Origin: Synergistota bacterium
GTDB lineage: Bacteria; Synergistota; GBS-1
Assembly (NCBI GenBank): GCA_025060595.1
Contig: JANXBX010000001.1
Span: forward strand, 1 to 64,000
DNA length: 64,000 nt
Direction of reading: 5' to 3'
Shown here: positions 24,652 to 33,592 of the stretch, one piece after another
Layout: the number at the start of each line of letters is the position of its first letter
How positions within the stretch are numbered: the stretch's first letter is position 1
Position numbers and translations under genes: made by a program
Notes under the pieces: model-generated
Told to the model about the DNA's origin: nothing
Seen by the model: the letters and a program-made list of their open reading frames with translations, nothing else
Database searches by the model: none

Positions 24652-25954
24652 ATCTCAAAATAGATTAGCTTTGGTATTTTTCCCGGCCTTCGATTGGGCC
24701 ATAACCCCAACGCATCCAGAAAGGGAAGAGAGACTTCTATATACATGGGATCAAATCCTCGAAGAAGGAATTCTCGACATTAACGGAATCGAAGTCTACA
24801 ACCCAACAATTGCTACAGAGAAGGATATCCAAAGGGTCCATTTTTGCATACCAGATGTAAGATCAAGAGTTCCACAACCCCACCTGATATCTGCAGGAGG
24901 AGCTATAAAAGCAGCAGAATTGGTACTTAAGGGGGAAGCGGATAAAGCTTTTGCAATGGTAAGACCACCAGGTCATCACGCTCAAAGAGTGGTTTGGGGA
25001 GACAGGGGTTTTTGCATAATAAATATAGAAGCCGTTATGATAGAAAATATAAGACAGCGCTTCGGACATAAAAGAGTAGCTATTGTAGATACAGATTGTC
25101 ATCATGGAGATGGAACCCAGGATATATATTGGAACGACAGAGATACTCTCTATATATCTATACACCAAGACGGAAGGACTCTTTATCCAGGAACAGGCTT
25201 TCCCGATGAACTTGGTGGACCAGCTGCGATAGGCTATAACATAAACATCCCTCTTCCGCCAGGAACCGGAGAGGAAGGATTCCTATATGTGCTAGATAAT
25301 CTTATATTACCCATATTAGAAGAATATAAGCCCGACCTCGTTATAAATTCTGCAGGTCAGGACAATCACTACACCGATCCTATAACGAACATGAATTTCA
25401 CAGCCCAAGGTTATGCAAAGCTTACTCAAAAACTCAATCCTGATATAGCCGTATTAGAAGGGGGTTACTCAATAGAGGGAGCCTTACCTTATGTAAATGT
25501 AGGTATAATACTTGCCTTAGCAGGCTTAAACTACTCTAACGTTGTAGAACCAGATTATAATCCAGAAAAGCTAAGACAGTCTTCCAAAACCATGGACTAT
25601 ATTAAAAGGCTATGCGACAAAATTTATAATATTTGGAGAAACAGAGAAGTTATAAGAGACGAAATGATAAAGGATCAAAAATATATACTGAGAAAGAGAA
25701 ACGTTTATTATGATACTGATGGGATATTAGAGAAACAAACCCAAATATTTAAGATTTGCCCCGATTGCTCAGGAGTAAGTACTATAGAGTCAGAATCAGA
25801 CTGGGGAGCAAAAATTTTTGCTGTAACAATTCCTCGGGATGCTTGTGAAAAGTGCTTTAATGAAGGCTACAGGCTTTTCGAAGAAATAGAAAAAGAAAAA
25901 TATTACAGGGTTTATCTTCAAGACAAAGTTAACGATTTCTTCTCAAGTAAATGA
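24644..25954 (+). CDS. Histone-deacetylase-family amidohydrolase with C-terminal Cys motifs
   Basis: Zinc amidohydrolase of the HDAC/acetylpolyamine amidohydrolase/AcuC family. All catalytic elements are visible: RPPGHHA (about 107), DTDCHHGDGTQ (Asp/His zinc ligands, about 149), INSAGQDNHYTDP (third ligand Asp) and LEGGYSIEG (transition-state Tyr). After the domain (to about 310) comes a helical region and CPDC...CEKC (about 375-415), a zinc-ribbon-like addition not usual for the family. Third gene of the alcohol dehydrogenase operon. It may remove an acyl group from an amine; the substrate is not known. Confidence 0.88.
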   Translation: MLKSQNRLALVFFPAFDWAITPTHPEREERLLYTWDQILEEGILDINGIEVYNPTIATEKDIQRVHFCIPDVRSRVPQPHLISAGGAIKAAELVLKGEADKAFAMVRPPGHHAQRVVWGDRGFCIINIEAVMIENIRQRFGHKRVAIVDTDCHHGDGTQDIYWNDRDTLYISIHQDGRTLYPGTGFPDELGGPAAIGYNINIPLPPGTGEEGFLYVLDNLILPILEEYKPDLVINSAGQDNHYTDPITNMNFTAQGYAKLTQKLNPDIAVLEGGYSIEGALPYVNVGIILALAGLNYSNVVEPDYNPEKLRQSSKTMDYIKRLCDKIYNIWRNREVIRDEMIKDQKYILRKRNVYYDTDGILEKQTQIFKICPDCSGVSTIESESDWGAKIFAVTIPRDACEKCFNEGYRLFEEIEKEKYYRVYLQDKVNDFFSSK

Positions 25955-25956
25955 AT

Positions 25957-27237
25957 TTATCTTATAAACCCCAATAATCTTGGTAAAAACATCGATATTG
26001 GTTCAAAGAAAGTCACTATAGCTAGGACAGCTATCTCAGCAATAACAAACTTATAAACAGAGGCTGCTACCCTCTCTAATGATAATCCGGTTATTCCACA
26101 GCTAACGAAAAGACAAACTCCCACAGGCGGGGTAACCATTCCTATGGCAAGATTTAAAACCATTATGAAACCAAAGTGAAGCGGATGAACTCCCATTTTA
26201 ACAGCAATAGGAGCAAGTATTGGAGCTAGTATTATTATCGCAGCACCAGTTTCCATAAACATTCCCACTATAAGTAAGAAGATATTTACTAGCAAAAGAA
26301 AAACATACTTATTTTGTGAAAGTGTTAAAAATATAGAAGCTATCCTTTGAGGGATCAAATTAGCAGCTATAACCCAAGCAAAAACGTTAGCCATAGAAAT
26401 TATTAAAAGTATAGAAGCAACCGTTACACCACTTTGAAATAAAACTTCTGGAATATCTTTCCATCTCAATTCTCTATATATAAACTTACCAACTACAAAA
26501 GAATATACTACAGCAACTGCTGCAGCTTCAGTAGGAGTGAAAGCACCAAAAAGTATTCCTCCAAGGATAATTAGCGGCGAAAGCAATGCCCAGAACGCTC
26601 CTTTAAATTCTTCCCATACTTTCCTTAAAGAAAAGGCTCCAACTATAGGATAATTCCTGGTCCTTGACTCAAGAAATATAACAACCATCATAGCCAAGCC
26701 AAGCATCACTCCAGGTATAAAACCTGCAGCAAAAAGCCCCCCTATAGAAACTCCTACAGAAACTCCGTATATAACCATTATTATGCTTGGAGGAATTATG
26801 GGACCTATAGTAGCTGCAGCTGCTGTTAAAGCAGCACTAAAATCCTTTTCATAACCGCTTTTTTCCATTGCAGGTATAAGAATAGATCCAATTGCCGATG
26901 CATCAGCAATAGCCGATCCGCTTATTCCAGCGAAAAACATATTAGCAACTACATTAGTATGAGCAAGACCACCTTTTATATGTCCGACAAGACTATTAGC
27001 AAACCTTATTATTCTTAGCGTGGTACCACCGCGATTCATAAGCTCCCCCGCCAGGATAAAGAATGGAACAGCCATAAGAGGGAAAGAATCTATCCCCGTG
27101 AACATCCTTTGAGTAACAACTTGAAGAGGAACGCCCATTGCAAGTATACAGATAAATCCTGTTATTCCTAAAACAAAAGCTATGGGAACACCTAATAAAA
27201 AGGTAATCGCAAAGGCAAGAACCATAAGAGTTATCAT
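25957..27237 (-). CDS. dctM: TRAP transporter large membrane subunit (DctM)
   Basis: Twelve-segment ion-coupled permease of a tripartite TRAP importer. The 426 residues show GVPIAFVLGITGF, PFFILAGELMNRGG, FFAGISGSAIADASAIGS, GPIIPPSIIMVIYG and TPPVGVCLFVSCGI, all DctM hallmarks. It overlaps dctQ by 4 bp (ATGA). It ends 2 bp from the converging deacetylase gene, with no terminator hairpin between them. Confidence 0.96.
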   Translation of the reverse strand: MITLMVLAFAITFLLGVPIAFVLGITGFICILAMGVPLQVVTQRMFTGIDSFPLMAVPFFILAGELMNRGGTTLRIIRFANSLVGHIKGGLAHTNVVANMFFAGISGSAIADASAIGSILIPAMEKSGYEKDFSAALTAAAATIGPIIPPSIIMVIYGVSVGVSIGGLFAAGFIPGVMLGLAMMVVIFLESRTRNYPIVGAFSLRKVWEEFKGAFWALLSPLIILGGILFGAFTPTEAAAVAVVYSFVVGKFIYRELRWKDIPEVLFQSGVTVASILLIISMANVFAWVIAANLIPQRIASIFLTLSQNKYVFLLLVNIFLLIVGMFMETGAAIIILAPILAPIAVKMGVHPLHFGFIMVLNLAIGMVTPPVGVCLFVSCGITGLSLERVAASVYKFVIAEIAVLAIVTFFEPISMFLPRLLGFIR

Positions 27238-27758
27238 TTCCCTCTTTCCTCCTCTAACTTCTTAAGTTCCACATTAGACGTAGAAAGAAGCCCAATAGAG
27301 CGAGAAAGCAGCATTTCTAAAAGATGAAGGAACATATAAAAACAACCAAAAGGAATAGCAAAATAAGGTATAACCATAGGCAATCCCATTGCAGGAGAAA
27401 TCTGGTCTTTTAAGGTTAAGAGAAGGTTTATTCCTTGATAAACAAGTAAGAAAAGAAAAACAATAACAATGATCTCCGAAAAAATTATCAATGATTTTCT
27501 CAAGGATAACGGAACCTTGCTTATAAACATGGTAACTCCGATATGCCTTCCCTTTTTAACAGCGATACCAGCTCCAAGATAGGTTACCCATACCATCATA
27601 TACCTTGCTGCTTCTTCAGACCATGTTAAGGGACTATGGAGGATAAATCTAAATATAACAGCTAAAAAGGTAACTATACTCATAAAGGCCATTAAAGCAA
27701 CTAAGCCCCACATGGCAATAGAGTCAAAAATATTTAATAAGTACTTCACAAAAAACAT
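27234..27758 (-). CDS. dctQ: TRAP transporter small membrane subunit (DctQ)
   Basis: Four-helix partner of DctM. The 174 residues have hydrophobic spans near 14-38, 50-67, 88-108 and 128-150, and the DctQ signature TWSEEAARYMMVWVTYLGAG. SD AAAGGGGG precedes the ATG and directly follows a hairpin in the dctP-dctQ gap. Confidence 0.94.
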   Translation of the reverse strand: MFFVKYLLNIFDSIAMWGLVALMAFMSIVTFLAVIFRFILHSPLTWSEEAARYMMVWVTYLGAGIAVKKGRHIGVTMFISKVPLSLRKSLIIFSEIIVIVFLFLLVYQGINLLLTLKDQISPAMGLPMVIPYFAIPFGCFYMFLHLLEMLLSRSIGLLSTSNVELKKLEEERGK

Positions 27759-27788
27759 CTTAAAATAAAGCCCCCTTTAAAAATTCAT

Positions 27789-27817
27789 TGGGGGCAGACT
27801 AATTAATTCTGCCCCCA
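27789..27817 (-). repeat. Hairpin between dctP and dctQ
   Basis: A 10-bp perfect stem (27808-27817 with 27789-27798) with a 9-nt AT loop and a short T run after it on the minus strand. Likely a partial terminator or 3' end protector that keeps binding protein (dctP) levels above permease levels. Its 3' arm GCCCCC can also pair with the dctQ SD GGGGGC. Confidence 0.65.
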
Positions 27818-27838
27818 CAAAAGTTAAGAAACTAAAGC

Positions 27839-28873
27839 TTACTTAACCATTTCCTTTTGCTTAGCTTCTGCCGCTTTAACCACCTCAATAATCTCGTTAA
27901 CCCACTTCTCCCCTACTTCCTTCTTGACGTATTCTAATACAGCGGGTTGAGAGAGATTCCTAAACTGCTTTGCTTCCTCAGCATTGGGGACATAAACCTT
28001 CATACCCTGCTTTTGAAGATTTACCAAGCCAGTCTGAACCTGCCTCTCTGTTAAAGCTCTCTGAGCTATCTTAAAGAGCTGGGCTCCTTCATATATAATT
28101 AGCTTTTGCTCCTCAGTAAACTTATTCCAAACCTTATCGTTAACAAACATTATAAGCGGATTATACAGGTGCCCATCTAAAACAACATACTTGGAAACCT
28201 CATAGAATTTCATGTTATTGATCAATGTGATTGGACACTCAGCACCATCAACAACTCCCTGTTGCAAAGCCATATAAAGTTCACCAAAAGCTATAGGTGT
28301 AGGAGAAGCACCAAGTGCCTCAACTAATTTCATGTGAGCCGGATTTTCCATGGTTCTGATCTTTAACCCTTTCATATCAGCAGGAGATTTTATCTCTTTC
28401 TTGATGGTAAAGAAATGCCTGTAACCATTTTCACTTATAGCAAGACAACGTATGCCGGTTGCTTTTAACATCTCACCCATAAGCTTCTGACCAAATGGAC
28501 CATCCAATACCTCCCACGCTACATAAACATTCGGAAATAGATAAGGAATATCAAAAACCATTATGGGCTTAAATAAGGTAGGAATGGGACCCGTAGTTAT
28601 AGTACCAAATTCGATAGAACCGATTTTCAAACCTTCAAGTATCTCTTTCTCATTTCCAAGTTGGGAAGCATGAAAAGCATCAACTTTTATCTCCCCATTA
28701 GTTTTAGTGAAAACATAATTAGCAAAAATATCAACAGCTATAACTGTCCTATCCTCAGGATCTGCAGGCCCGGCATTCGCAAGCTTAAATTTTGTAAGAG
28801 CGAAAGAGCTCTCTGAAATAAACAAACCAAACAACACAAAAATTGCTATCAAGAAGCAGATTCTCCTCAACAT
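27839..28873 (-). CDS. dctP: TRAP transporter substrate-binding protein (DctP)
   Basis: Exported solute-binding protein. Signal peptide residues 1-26 (hydrophobic ICFLIAIFVLFGLFI). The mature DctP fold has the substrate carboxylate motif region KGLKIRTMENPAHM (Arg about 167), TPIAFGELYMALQQGVVDGAE and the usual C-terminal helices. The neighbouring AcoXAB genes suggest a hydroxy- or oxo-acid substrate, but the binding site cannot be read from sequence alone. ATG 28873 follows AGGAGAGGGGG. Confidence 0.95.
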   Translation of the reverse strand: MLRRICFLIAIFVLFGLFISESSFALTKFKLANAGPADPEDRTVIAVDIFANYVFTKTNGEIKVDAFHASQLGNEKEILEGLKIGSIEFGTITTGPIPTLFKPIMVFDIPYLFPNVYVAWEVLDGPFGQKLMGEMLKATGIRCLAISENGYRHFFTIKKEIKSPADMKGLKIRTMENPAHMKLVEALGASPTPIAFGELYMALQQGVVDGAECPITLINNMKFYEVSKYVVLDGHLYNPLIMFVNDKVWNKFTEEQKLIIYEGAQLFKIAQRALTERQVQTGLVNLQKQGMKVYVPNAEEAKQFRNLSQPAVLEYVKKEVGEKWVNEIIEVVKAAEAKQKEMVK

Positions 28874-28914
28874 AAAGTTACACCCCCTCTCCTGAAAACT
28901 TTGTTCTTAAGAGG

Positions 28915-28943
28915 ATTATATATCATCTTTTAAAGCTTATCCA
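28915..28943 (-). promoter_or_regulatory. Possible promoter of dctPQM
   Basis: TGGATA (28938-28943), 17-nt spacer, perfect TATAAT (28915-28920) on the minus strand, 42 bp before dctP. The weak -35 leaves it uncertain; read-through from acoX is also possible. Confidence 0.45.
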
Positions 28944-28963
28944 GTCCTTAAAAAAAGAAAAAC

Positions 28964-29953
28964 TTATCTCTTCAAGAATCCCCTCTCGCTAGCTAATATT
29001 AAAACCTTTTTAATATCTACCACAAGAGGTCCTCTTCTCGTTACCTGAACTTCCCATTTCCCATCAGAAAACTCTATTTCCCTTTCTCCATCAAGCGCTA
29101 TAACCCCTTTGTTAATACTAATAGGATACTTTTTCAAGAAAGCCACTTCAGAAAAACACTCCACATATACTTCCTTAACCACACCTGGAACCAAAGGGGC
29201 AAAAAGTCTTCTTCCCTCTTTACCCAGCCTTACATAAACTCCTCTATCATCTATCTCACTAGTAGGAATGAGGTAACCTCCTATAGAAGAAGCACCTATA
29301 GAGTCAGGTTTAGCTATCGTAGAGAAAATTTCTTTCATCTCTTCTGGATGCCATATAGCTCTTGAGCCTATAAAGGAACAATCAAGCGAAACCAAATCAA
29401 TCAAAGCTATATCTCTTAACTCCCCCTCCTTAAAGAGTTCTACCCTTTTAGCTCTAAAACATCCCTCTTCTTTTGAAACTACACCTTTAGCAATCGCAGC
29501 AGCAGCTAGCGCTGCAACAGTACCTTCTATCATATATGGAAAAACGTTATTGGTTCCGGTAGATATTGGAAGTAAAGGAAGCTCACTATCATGAGAAAGC
29601 CCCTTTGCAACTACCCTATTCGTACCATCTCCTCCAAGAGTTATCAAACAATCTACTCTTTCCCTTTCTAAAATGTGTGCGGCTTTTGTAGAATCATCCT
29701 GAGTAAACTCTACACTCATATCTATAATCTCAACCTTTAACCTCATTTTACCTAAGGCTTTCAAAGCCTTTAAGCCTATCTGAAAATAATCCGGCATAAA
29801 TAAAACCTCTTTTATACCAACTTCATCAAAAATCGAAAGCATTCTTTTAACTATATTAACTTTCTCATTATTATCAAAAACAGAACCATGAGCAACAAGC
29901 CTTCTTATATCCTTACCTGATGCTGGATTAGCTATTATCCCTATTCTCCCCAT
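28964..29953 (-). CDS. acoX: AcoX-type ATP-NAD-kinase-like protein
   Basis: Member of the NAD-kinase/AcoX family that accompanies acetoin dehydrogenase genes; its biochemical role is unsettled. The 329 residues start MGRIGIIANPASGKDIRRLV and carry the kinase motif LGGDGTNRVVAKG (about 116) and STGTNNVFPY. A C-terminal beta domain holds GVIALDGEREIEF. It follows acoB and acoA across a hairpin-containing 64-bp gap and precedes the TRAP genes. Confidence 0.88.
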   Translation of the reverse strand: MGRIGIIANPASGKDIRRLVAHGSVFDNNEKVNIVKRMLSIFDEVGIKEVLFMPDYFQIGLKALKALGKMRLKVEIIDMSVEFTQDDSTKAAHILERERVDCLITLGGDGTNRVVAKGLSHDSELPLLPISTGTNNVFPYMIEGTVAALAAAAIAKGVVSKEEGCFRAKRVELFKEGELRDIALIDLVSLDCSFIGSRAIWHPEEMKEIFSTIAKPDSIGASSIGGYLIPTSEIDDRGVYVRLGKEGRRLFAPLVPGVVKEVYVECFSEVAFLKKYPISINKGVIALDGEREIEFSDGKWEVQVTRRGPLVVDIKKVLILASERGFLKR

Positions 29954-29978
29954 AAAATATCTTCCCCCTTTAAAAGAA

Positions 29979-30007
29979 ACTGGGGCCCCTTTGGAAGGAG
30001 CCCCAGT
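29979..30007 (-). terminator. Hairpin between acoB and acoX
   Basis: An 8-bp stem (30000-30007 with 29979-29986), extended inside by further G-C pairs, followed on the minus strand by TTCTTTT. Probably a leaky intrinsic terminator after acoB. The acoX SD follows directly. Confidence 0.6.
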
Positions 30008-30017
30008 AACTTAAGGC

Positions 30018-30989
30018 TTAAAGAATAGACTTTGCAGCCTTGATAATATCCTCAACCTGAGGTATGACAAACCTCTCAAGGGGTGGAGAAAAAGGTATAG
30101 GAACATTTTTACCACAAACTCTCTTAACAGGAGCATCAAGATATTCAAAGGCCTTCTCCATTATTATTGAAACTATCTCTCCACCAAAACCGTTTCTCTC
30201 AACAGCTTCATGAACGACAACAGCCCTATGAGTCTTTCTAACCGAAGCTAAAATTTTCTCCTCATCAAGAGGGTAAAGCGTTCTAGGATCAACTACCTCA
30301 ACAGAAAAACCATCCTTCTCAAGAATAGATGCAGCATCTAAAGCTTTATGAACCATCAAAGATGTAGCTATTATAGTAAGATCCTTACCTTCTCTCTTTA
30401 TATCTGCAACACCTAGCGGTATTATATACTCTTCCTCTGGAACAGGACCTTTAAAACCGTAAAGCATCTTATGCTCCAAAAATACAACAGGGTTGTCGTC
30501 TCTTATAGAAGCCTTAAGCAAACCTTTAGCATCGTAAGGGGTTGATGGCATTACAACCTTAAGACCAGGAAGATGAGTAAACCAAGCTTCAAGACTTTGA
30601 GAATGCTGAGCCGCAGCAGAAAGCCCTCCTCCCACAGGAGTTCTAATAACCATGGGAAGTTTAACCTTTCCTCCAAACATATATCTCATCTTAGCTGCTT
30701 GATTAGTTATCTCGTCCATTGCTACACCCATGAAATCACAGAACATTATTTCTGCTACAGGTCTCATACCTGTGGCAGCAGCCCCAACAGCAGAACCAAT
30801 TATAGCTGTTTCACTTATAGGTGTATCTCTGACCCTATCATCTCCGAACTCTTCCCAAAGCCCTTTTGTAACTCCAAAGCAACCACCAAATCTTCCGACA
30901 TCTTCACCACATATATATACCTTATCATCACGCTTCATTTCCTCCCTTAAAGCTTCCCTTATCGCTTCCGCATATGTAATCTCTCTCAT
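30018..30989 (-). CDS. acoB: TPP-dependent dehydrogenase E1, beta subunit (AcoB/PdhB-like)
   Basis: Beta half of a 2-oxoacid or acetoin dehydrogenase E1. The 323 residues have the transketolase pyrimidine domain ([35 protein letters not shown]) and the C-terminal domain ([27 protein letters not shown]). ATG 30989 follows GGGGG; four extra upstream residues are not supported. AcoX next door favours acetoin-type over pyruvate-type substrate. No lipoyl E2 or E3 gene is in the window. Confidence 0.9.
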   Translation of the reverse strand: MREITYAEAIREALREEMKRDDKVYICGEDVGRFGGCFGVTKGLWEEFGDDRVRDTPISETAIIGSAVGAAATGMRPVAEIMFCDFMGVAMDEITNQAAKMRYMFGGKVKLPMVIRTPVGGGLSAAAQHSQSLEAWFTHLPGLKVVMPSTPYDAKGLLKASIRDDNPVVFLEHKMLYGFKGPVPEEEYIIPLGVADIKREGKDLTIIATSLMVHKALDAASILEKDGFSVEVVDPRTLYPLDEEKILASVRKTHRAVVVHEAVERNGFGGEIVSIIMEKAFEYLDAPVKRVCGKNVPIPFSPPLERFVIPQVEDIIKAAKSIL

Positions 30990-31001
30990 TCCAAGCACCC
31001 C

Positions 31002-31958
31002 CTAAGCATAAACATCCTCAAGAGCCTCTTCAGGCTCAGGATAGGGGCTATTTTCCGCAAACCTCACGGCTTCTTCAACTTCCCTAGCTATCATCTCCTC
31101 TATATCTCTTATCTTAGCTTCACTCAATATCCCCGCTTTAATAAGCCTCTCTTGAAAACGCCTTATTGGACATTTTTTCTTCCATTCCTCTATTTCGTCT
31201 TGTGTTCTATAAGTTTGAGGATCCCCCTCAAAGTGTCCCCTCCAACGAGCTGTTTTAGCCTCTATCAATGTCGGACCCCCACCAGAGCGAGCTTTATTCA
31301 CTGCCTCCTTAACTGCTTCGTAGACAGCTATAACATCGTTCCCATCTATAACAATCCCAGGCATACCGTAAGCCGAAGCTCTATCTGCCACATCATCGAT
31401 CGCCATCCCCTTTCGCTGAGGCATCGATATGCCATACATATTATTCTCGCATAGAAATATAACAGGTAGCTTCCATATAGAGGCCATGTTTAAGCTTTCA
31501 TGGAAAGTACCTCTATTTGATGCACCATCGCTAAAGAAACATAAAGCAACTCTTCCGTTCTTTTGTAAATAACTTGATAAGGCTGCACCCGTTGCTATTG
31601 GCAAACCAGCACCAACTATCCCATTAGCTCCGAGTATGCCCAGATCTACATCAGCTATATGCATAGATCCTCCTTTACCCTTACAATAGCCGGTCTTTTT
31701 ACCGTAAAGCTCAGCCATCATATATTTAAGATCTCCGCCTTTAGCTATTAGATGCCCATGTCCTCTGTGAGTACTAGTTATATAATCAGTGGGTTCTAAA
31801 GCTGAGCAAGCCCCAACAGCTACTGCCTCTTCACCTATGTAAGAGTGAACAAAACCCGGTATCTTACCTTGAGCAAAAAGCTCCACAACTTTTTCTTCGA
31901 ACCGTCTTATCCTTAACATAGAAATATACATGTTAATCCACAGTTTTTCCTCACCCAA
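31002..31958 (-). CDS. acoA: TPP-dependent dehydrogenase E1, alpha subunit (AcoA/PdhA-like)
   Basis: Alpha half of the E1 heterotetramer. The 318 residues contain THRGHGHLIAKGG, GKGGSMHIAD, and the ThDP-Mg motif GDGASNRGTFHESL...CENN (about 148-176). TTG start at 31958 follows GGAGGGG. It is 12 bp from acoB. The phosphorylation-loop region and length fit acetoin dehydrogenase alpha, but substrate specificity cannot be proven here. Confidence 0.9.
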   Translation of the reverse strand: MGEEKLWINMYISMLRIRRFEEKVVELFAQGKIPGFVHSYIGEEAVAVGACSALEPTDYITSTHRGHGHLIAKGGDLKYMMAELYGKKTGYCKGKGGSMHIADVDLGILGANGIVGAGLPIATGAALSSYLQKNGRVALCFFSDGASNRGTFHESLNMASIWKLPVIFLCENNMYGISMPQRKGMAIDDVADRASAYGMPGIVIDGNDVIAVYEAVKEAVNKARSGGGPTLIEAKTARWRGHFEGDPQTYRTQDEIEEWKKKCPIRRFQERLIKAGILSEAKIRDIEEMIAREVEEAVRFAENSPYPEPEEALEDVYA

Positions 31959-31980
31959 GGTTCTCCCCTCCTAACTAAGA

Positions 31981-32340
31981 CTACCCGGGAACTTTGACAA
32001 TTACACAAGCATTAACGACAACAATTTCTGAAGTCTCCCCAAACTTAGGAACATAAATCCCGGGCACCTTAAGCCCTCCCTTTTCTAACCTTAACTCCAC
32101 TTTACCTATGGGAATAGCTTTCTTTATTTCTTCCTCTTCTACCTCGCCTCCCTCAGGAATACCAAGTATAACTTCTACAAGAACATCCTCGAGAGGAACG
32201 TTCAAAATTTCAATTAAACCACATAAACAAACGCGAGAAATAGCATCTTTAATAGCTTTTACGCTTGCATTAGTGTAATCTCCTCCATGGAGATCCAACC
32301 CCATACCAAACTCGATAACAAATCTTTTATAGTTATTCAT
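31981..32340 (-). CDS. Lin0512-family conserved protein
   Basis: 119 residues: RFVIEFGMGLDLHGGDYTNA at the N-terminus, AIKDAISRVCLCG, a hydrophobic VLVEVILGIP and a C-terminal EIVVVNACVIVKV. This matches the small Lin0512 family, recalled as companions of AcoX/E1-type genes; function unknown. Start overlaps the preceding gene by 4 bp, so the two are coupled, possibly as a pair. Confidence 0.75.
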   Translation of the reverse strand: MNNYKRFVIEFGMGLDLHGGDYTNASVKAIKDAISRVCLCGLIEILNVPLEDVLVEVILGIPEGGEVEEEEIKKAIPIGKVELRLEKGGLKVPGIYVPKFGETSEIVVVNACVIVKVPG

Positions 32341-32642
32341 AGGAAAAACTCATCTCCACTCTTTCCGCCAAGCCCAGGATGAAGATCGAATCTAACAACT
32401 CCCACACGAGCTTTTCTCTTAACAGCTTTAGCCACCATACTAACACCTTCGTTGCCAAAGCCACCGCAAAGCTCTATACAAGATATTCCCTCTCTCACTA
32501 AATCCACTGCAATTTGAGCACCTTCTTCGTAGCTTCTAACGCCAACCACATGAAGTTCGACCTCTCCGCTTTTAACCACGGTTCTATCTTTCCGAGAGTC
32601 TGCCTGAGGAGCTATAAAAATAAAAGCAGCCCTCAAAGCCAA
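32337..32642 (-). CDS. Small conserved protein (DUF6506-like)
   Basis: 101 residues with an alternating strand-helix pattern: LRAAFIFIAPQAD, EVELHVVGVRSYEEGAQIAVDLVREGI, then the Gly-rich IELCGGFGNEGVSMVAKAV and VGVVRFDLHPG. It resembles a small alpha/beta family found next to Lin0512 proteins. TTG at 32642 follows GGAGGTG. It lies 23 bp after the short-chain dehydrogenase. No function assigned. Confidence 0.7.
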   Translation of the reverse strand: MALRAAFIFIAPQADSRKDRTVVKSGEVELHVVGVRSYEEGAQIAVDLVREGISCIELCGGFGNEGVSMVAKAVKRKARVGVVRFDLHPGLGGKSGDEFFL

Positions 32643-32665
32643 TATAAGATCACCTCCTAAACAAC

Positions 32666-33466
32666 TTATATATATGCTGCCTTTATCATACCTCCATCCA
32701 CATTAATGGCTTGACCTGTTATGTAGCTTGCTTTTTCCGAAGCCAGGAACAAAACCACATTAGCTATCTCCTCAGGATAACCATAACGACCTAGCGGAAT
32801 ATTTCCTTTAGCAAAAGCTTCTATAGCCTCAGCAGAAGATAACCCTAACATTTTACCTAACTGGTCACCAAGCTGTCCTGGCCCTTCCCATAAAGGAGTT
32901 CTCACCGGTCCTGGACAAACAGCATTAACGAGTATCCCATACTTAGCCAAATAATTAGCAAAATCTTTGGTCACCATGATCACGGCAGCCTTAGCAGTAT
33001 CATAATCCAGCAATCCACCTGGCTGCTTACCAAATATAGAAGAAATGTTGATAATCCTTCCCCATTTATTCTCACGCATATAAGGAACCACCGCCCTACT
33101 TAAGCGTACAACAGCGTATACCATTAAATCCATATTGAAGAAGAACTGCTCCTCAGGAAGCTCCATAAGATCGCTAAAGCGCGCAGTTCCAGCATTGTTA
33201 ACTAAGATATCTATACGACCAAACCTTTTAACCGTTTCTTTTACAAATTTATCTATATCCTCCTTCTTAGTTACGTCAGCTCGAACAGCCAAAACTTCAA
33301 CACCCTTCTTCTTAAGCTCATCAGCAGTCATATACAACCTTTCCTCGTTTATATCGCACAAGGACAATTTACAACCTTCATCGGCAAACGCTACAGCACA
33401 AGCCTTACCTATCCCCTGAGCCGCCCCAGTAATCATAACGACCTTATTTCTTATACCCAAATCCAT
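32666..33466 (-). CDS. Short-chain dehydrogenase/reductase
   Basis: NAD(P)-dependent classical SDR of 266 residues: cofactor motif TGAAQGIGKACA (about 13), Asp at the end of beta2 (LSLCDI) favouring NAD(H), NNAGTA, catalytic Ser in INISSIFG and Tyr/Lys in YDTAK. ATG 33466 is preceded by GGGGTGAAAGG. First gene of the acoAB cluster, so oxidation of a vicinal diol (for example butanediol to acetoin) before the E1 step is plausible, as an inference from position. Confidence 0.9.
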   Translation of the reverse strand: MDLGIRNKVVMITGAAQGIGKACAVAFADEGCKLSLCDINEERLYMTADELKKKGVEVLAVRADVTKKEDIDKFVKETVKRFGRIDILVNNAGTARFSDLMELPEEQFFFNMDLMVYAVVRLSRAVVPYMRENKWGRIINISSIFGKQPGGLLDYDTAKAAVIMVTKDFANYLAKYGILVNAVCPGPVRTPLWEGPGQLGDQLGKMLGLSSAEAIEAFAKGNIPLGRYGYPEEIANVVLFLASEKASYITGQAINVDGGMIKAAYI

Positions 33467-33501
33467 CCTTTCACCCCCTATAGAAATAATCTCTATAAGA
33501 T

Positions 33502-33529
33502 AATATAGCATTAAGGTTTACCTATTCAA
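33502..33529 (-). promoter_or_regulatory. Promoter of the SDR-acoAB cluster
   Basis: TTGAAT (33524-33529), 16-nt spacer, TATATT (33502-33507) with an upstream TG (extended -10) on the minus strand, 36 bp before the SDR start. Confidence 0.55.
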
Positions 33530-33592
33530 GTTCGAAAACATACTTTAAAGCAACCATTTACCTATATTCTCATAATTTTCTTTCAAATATTT

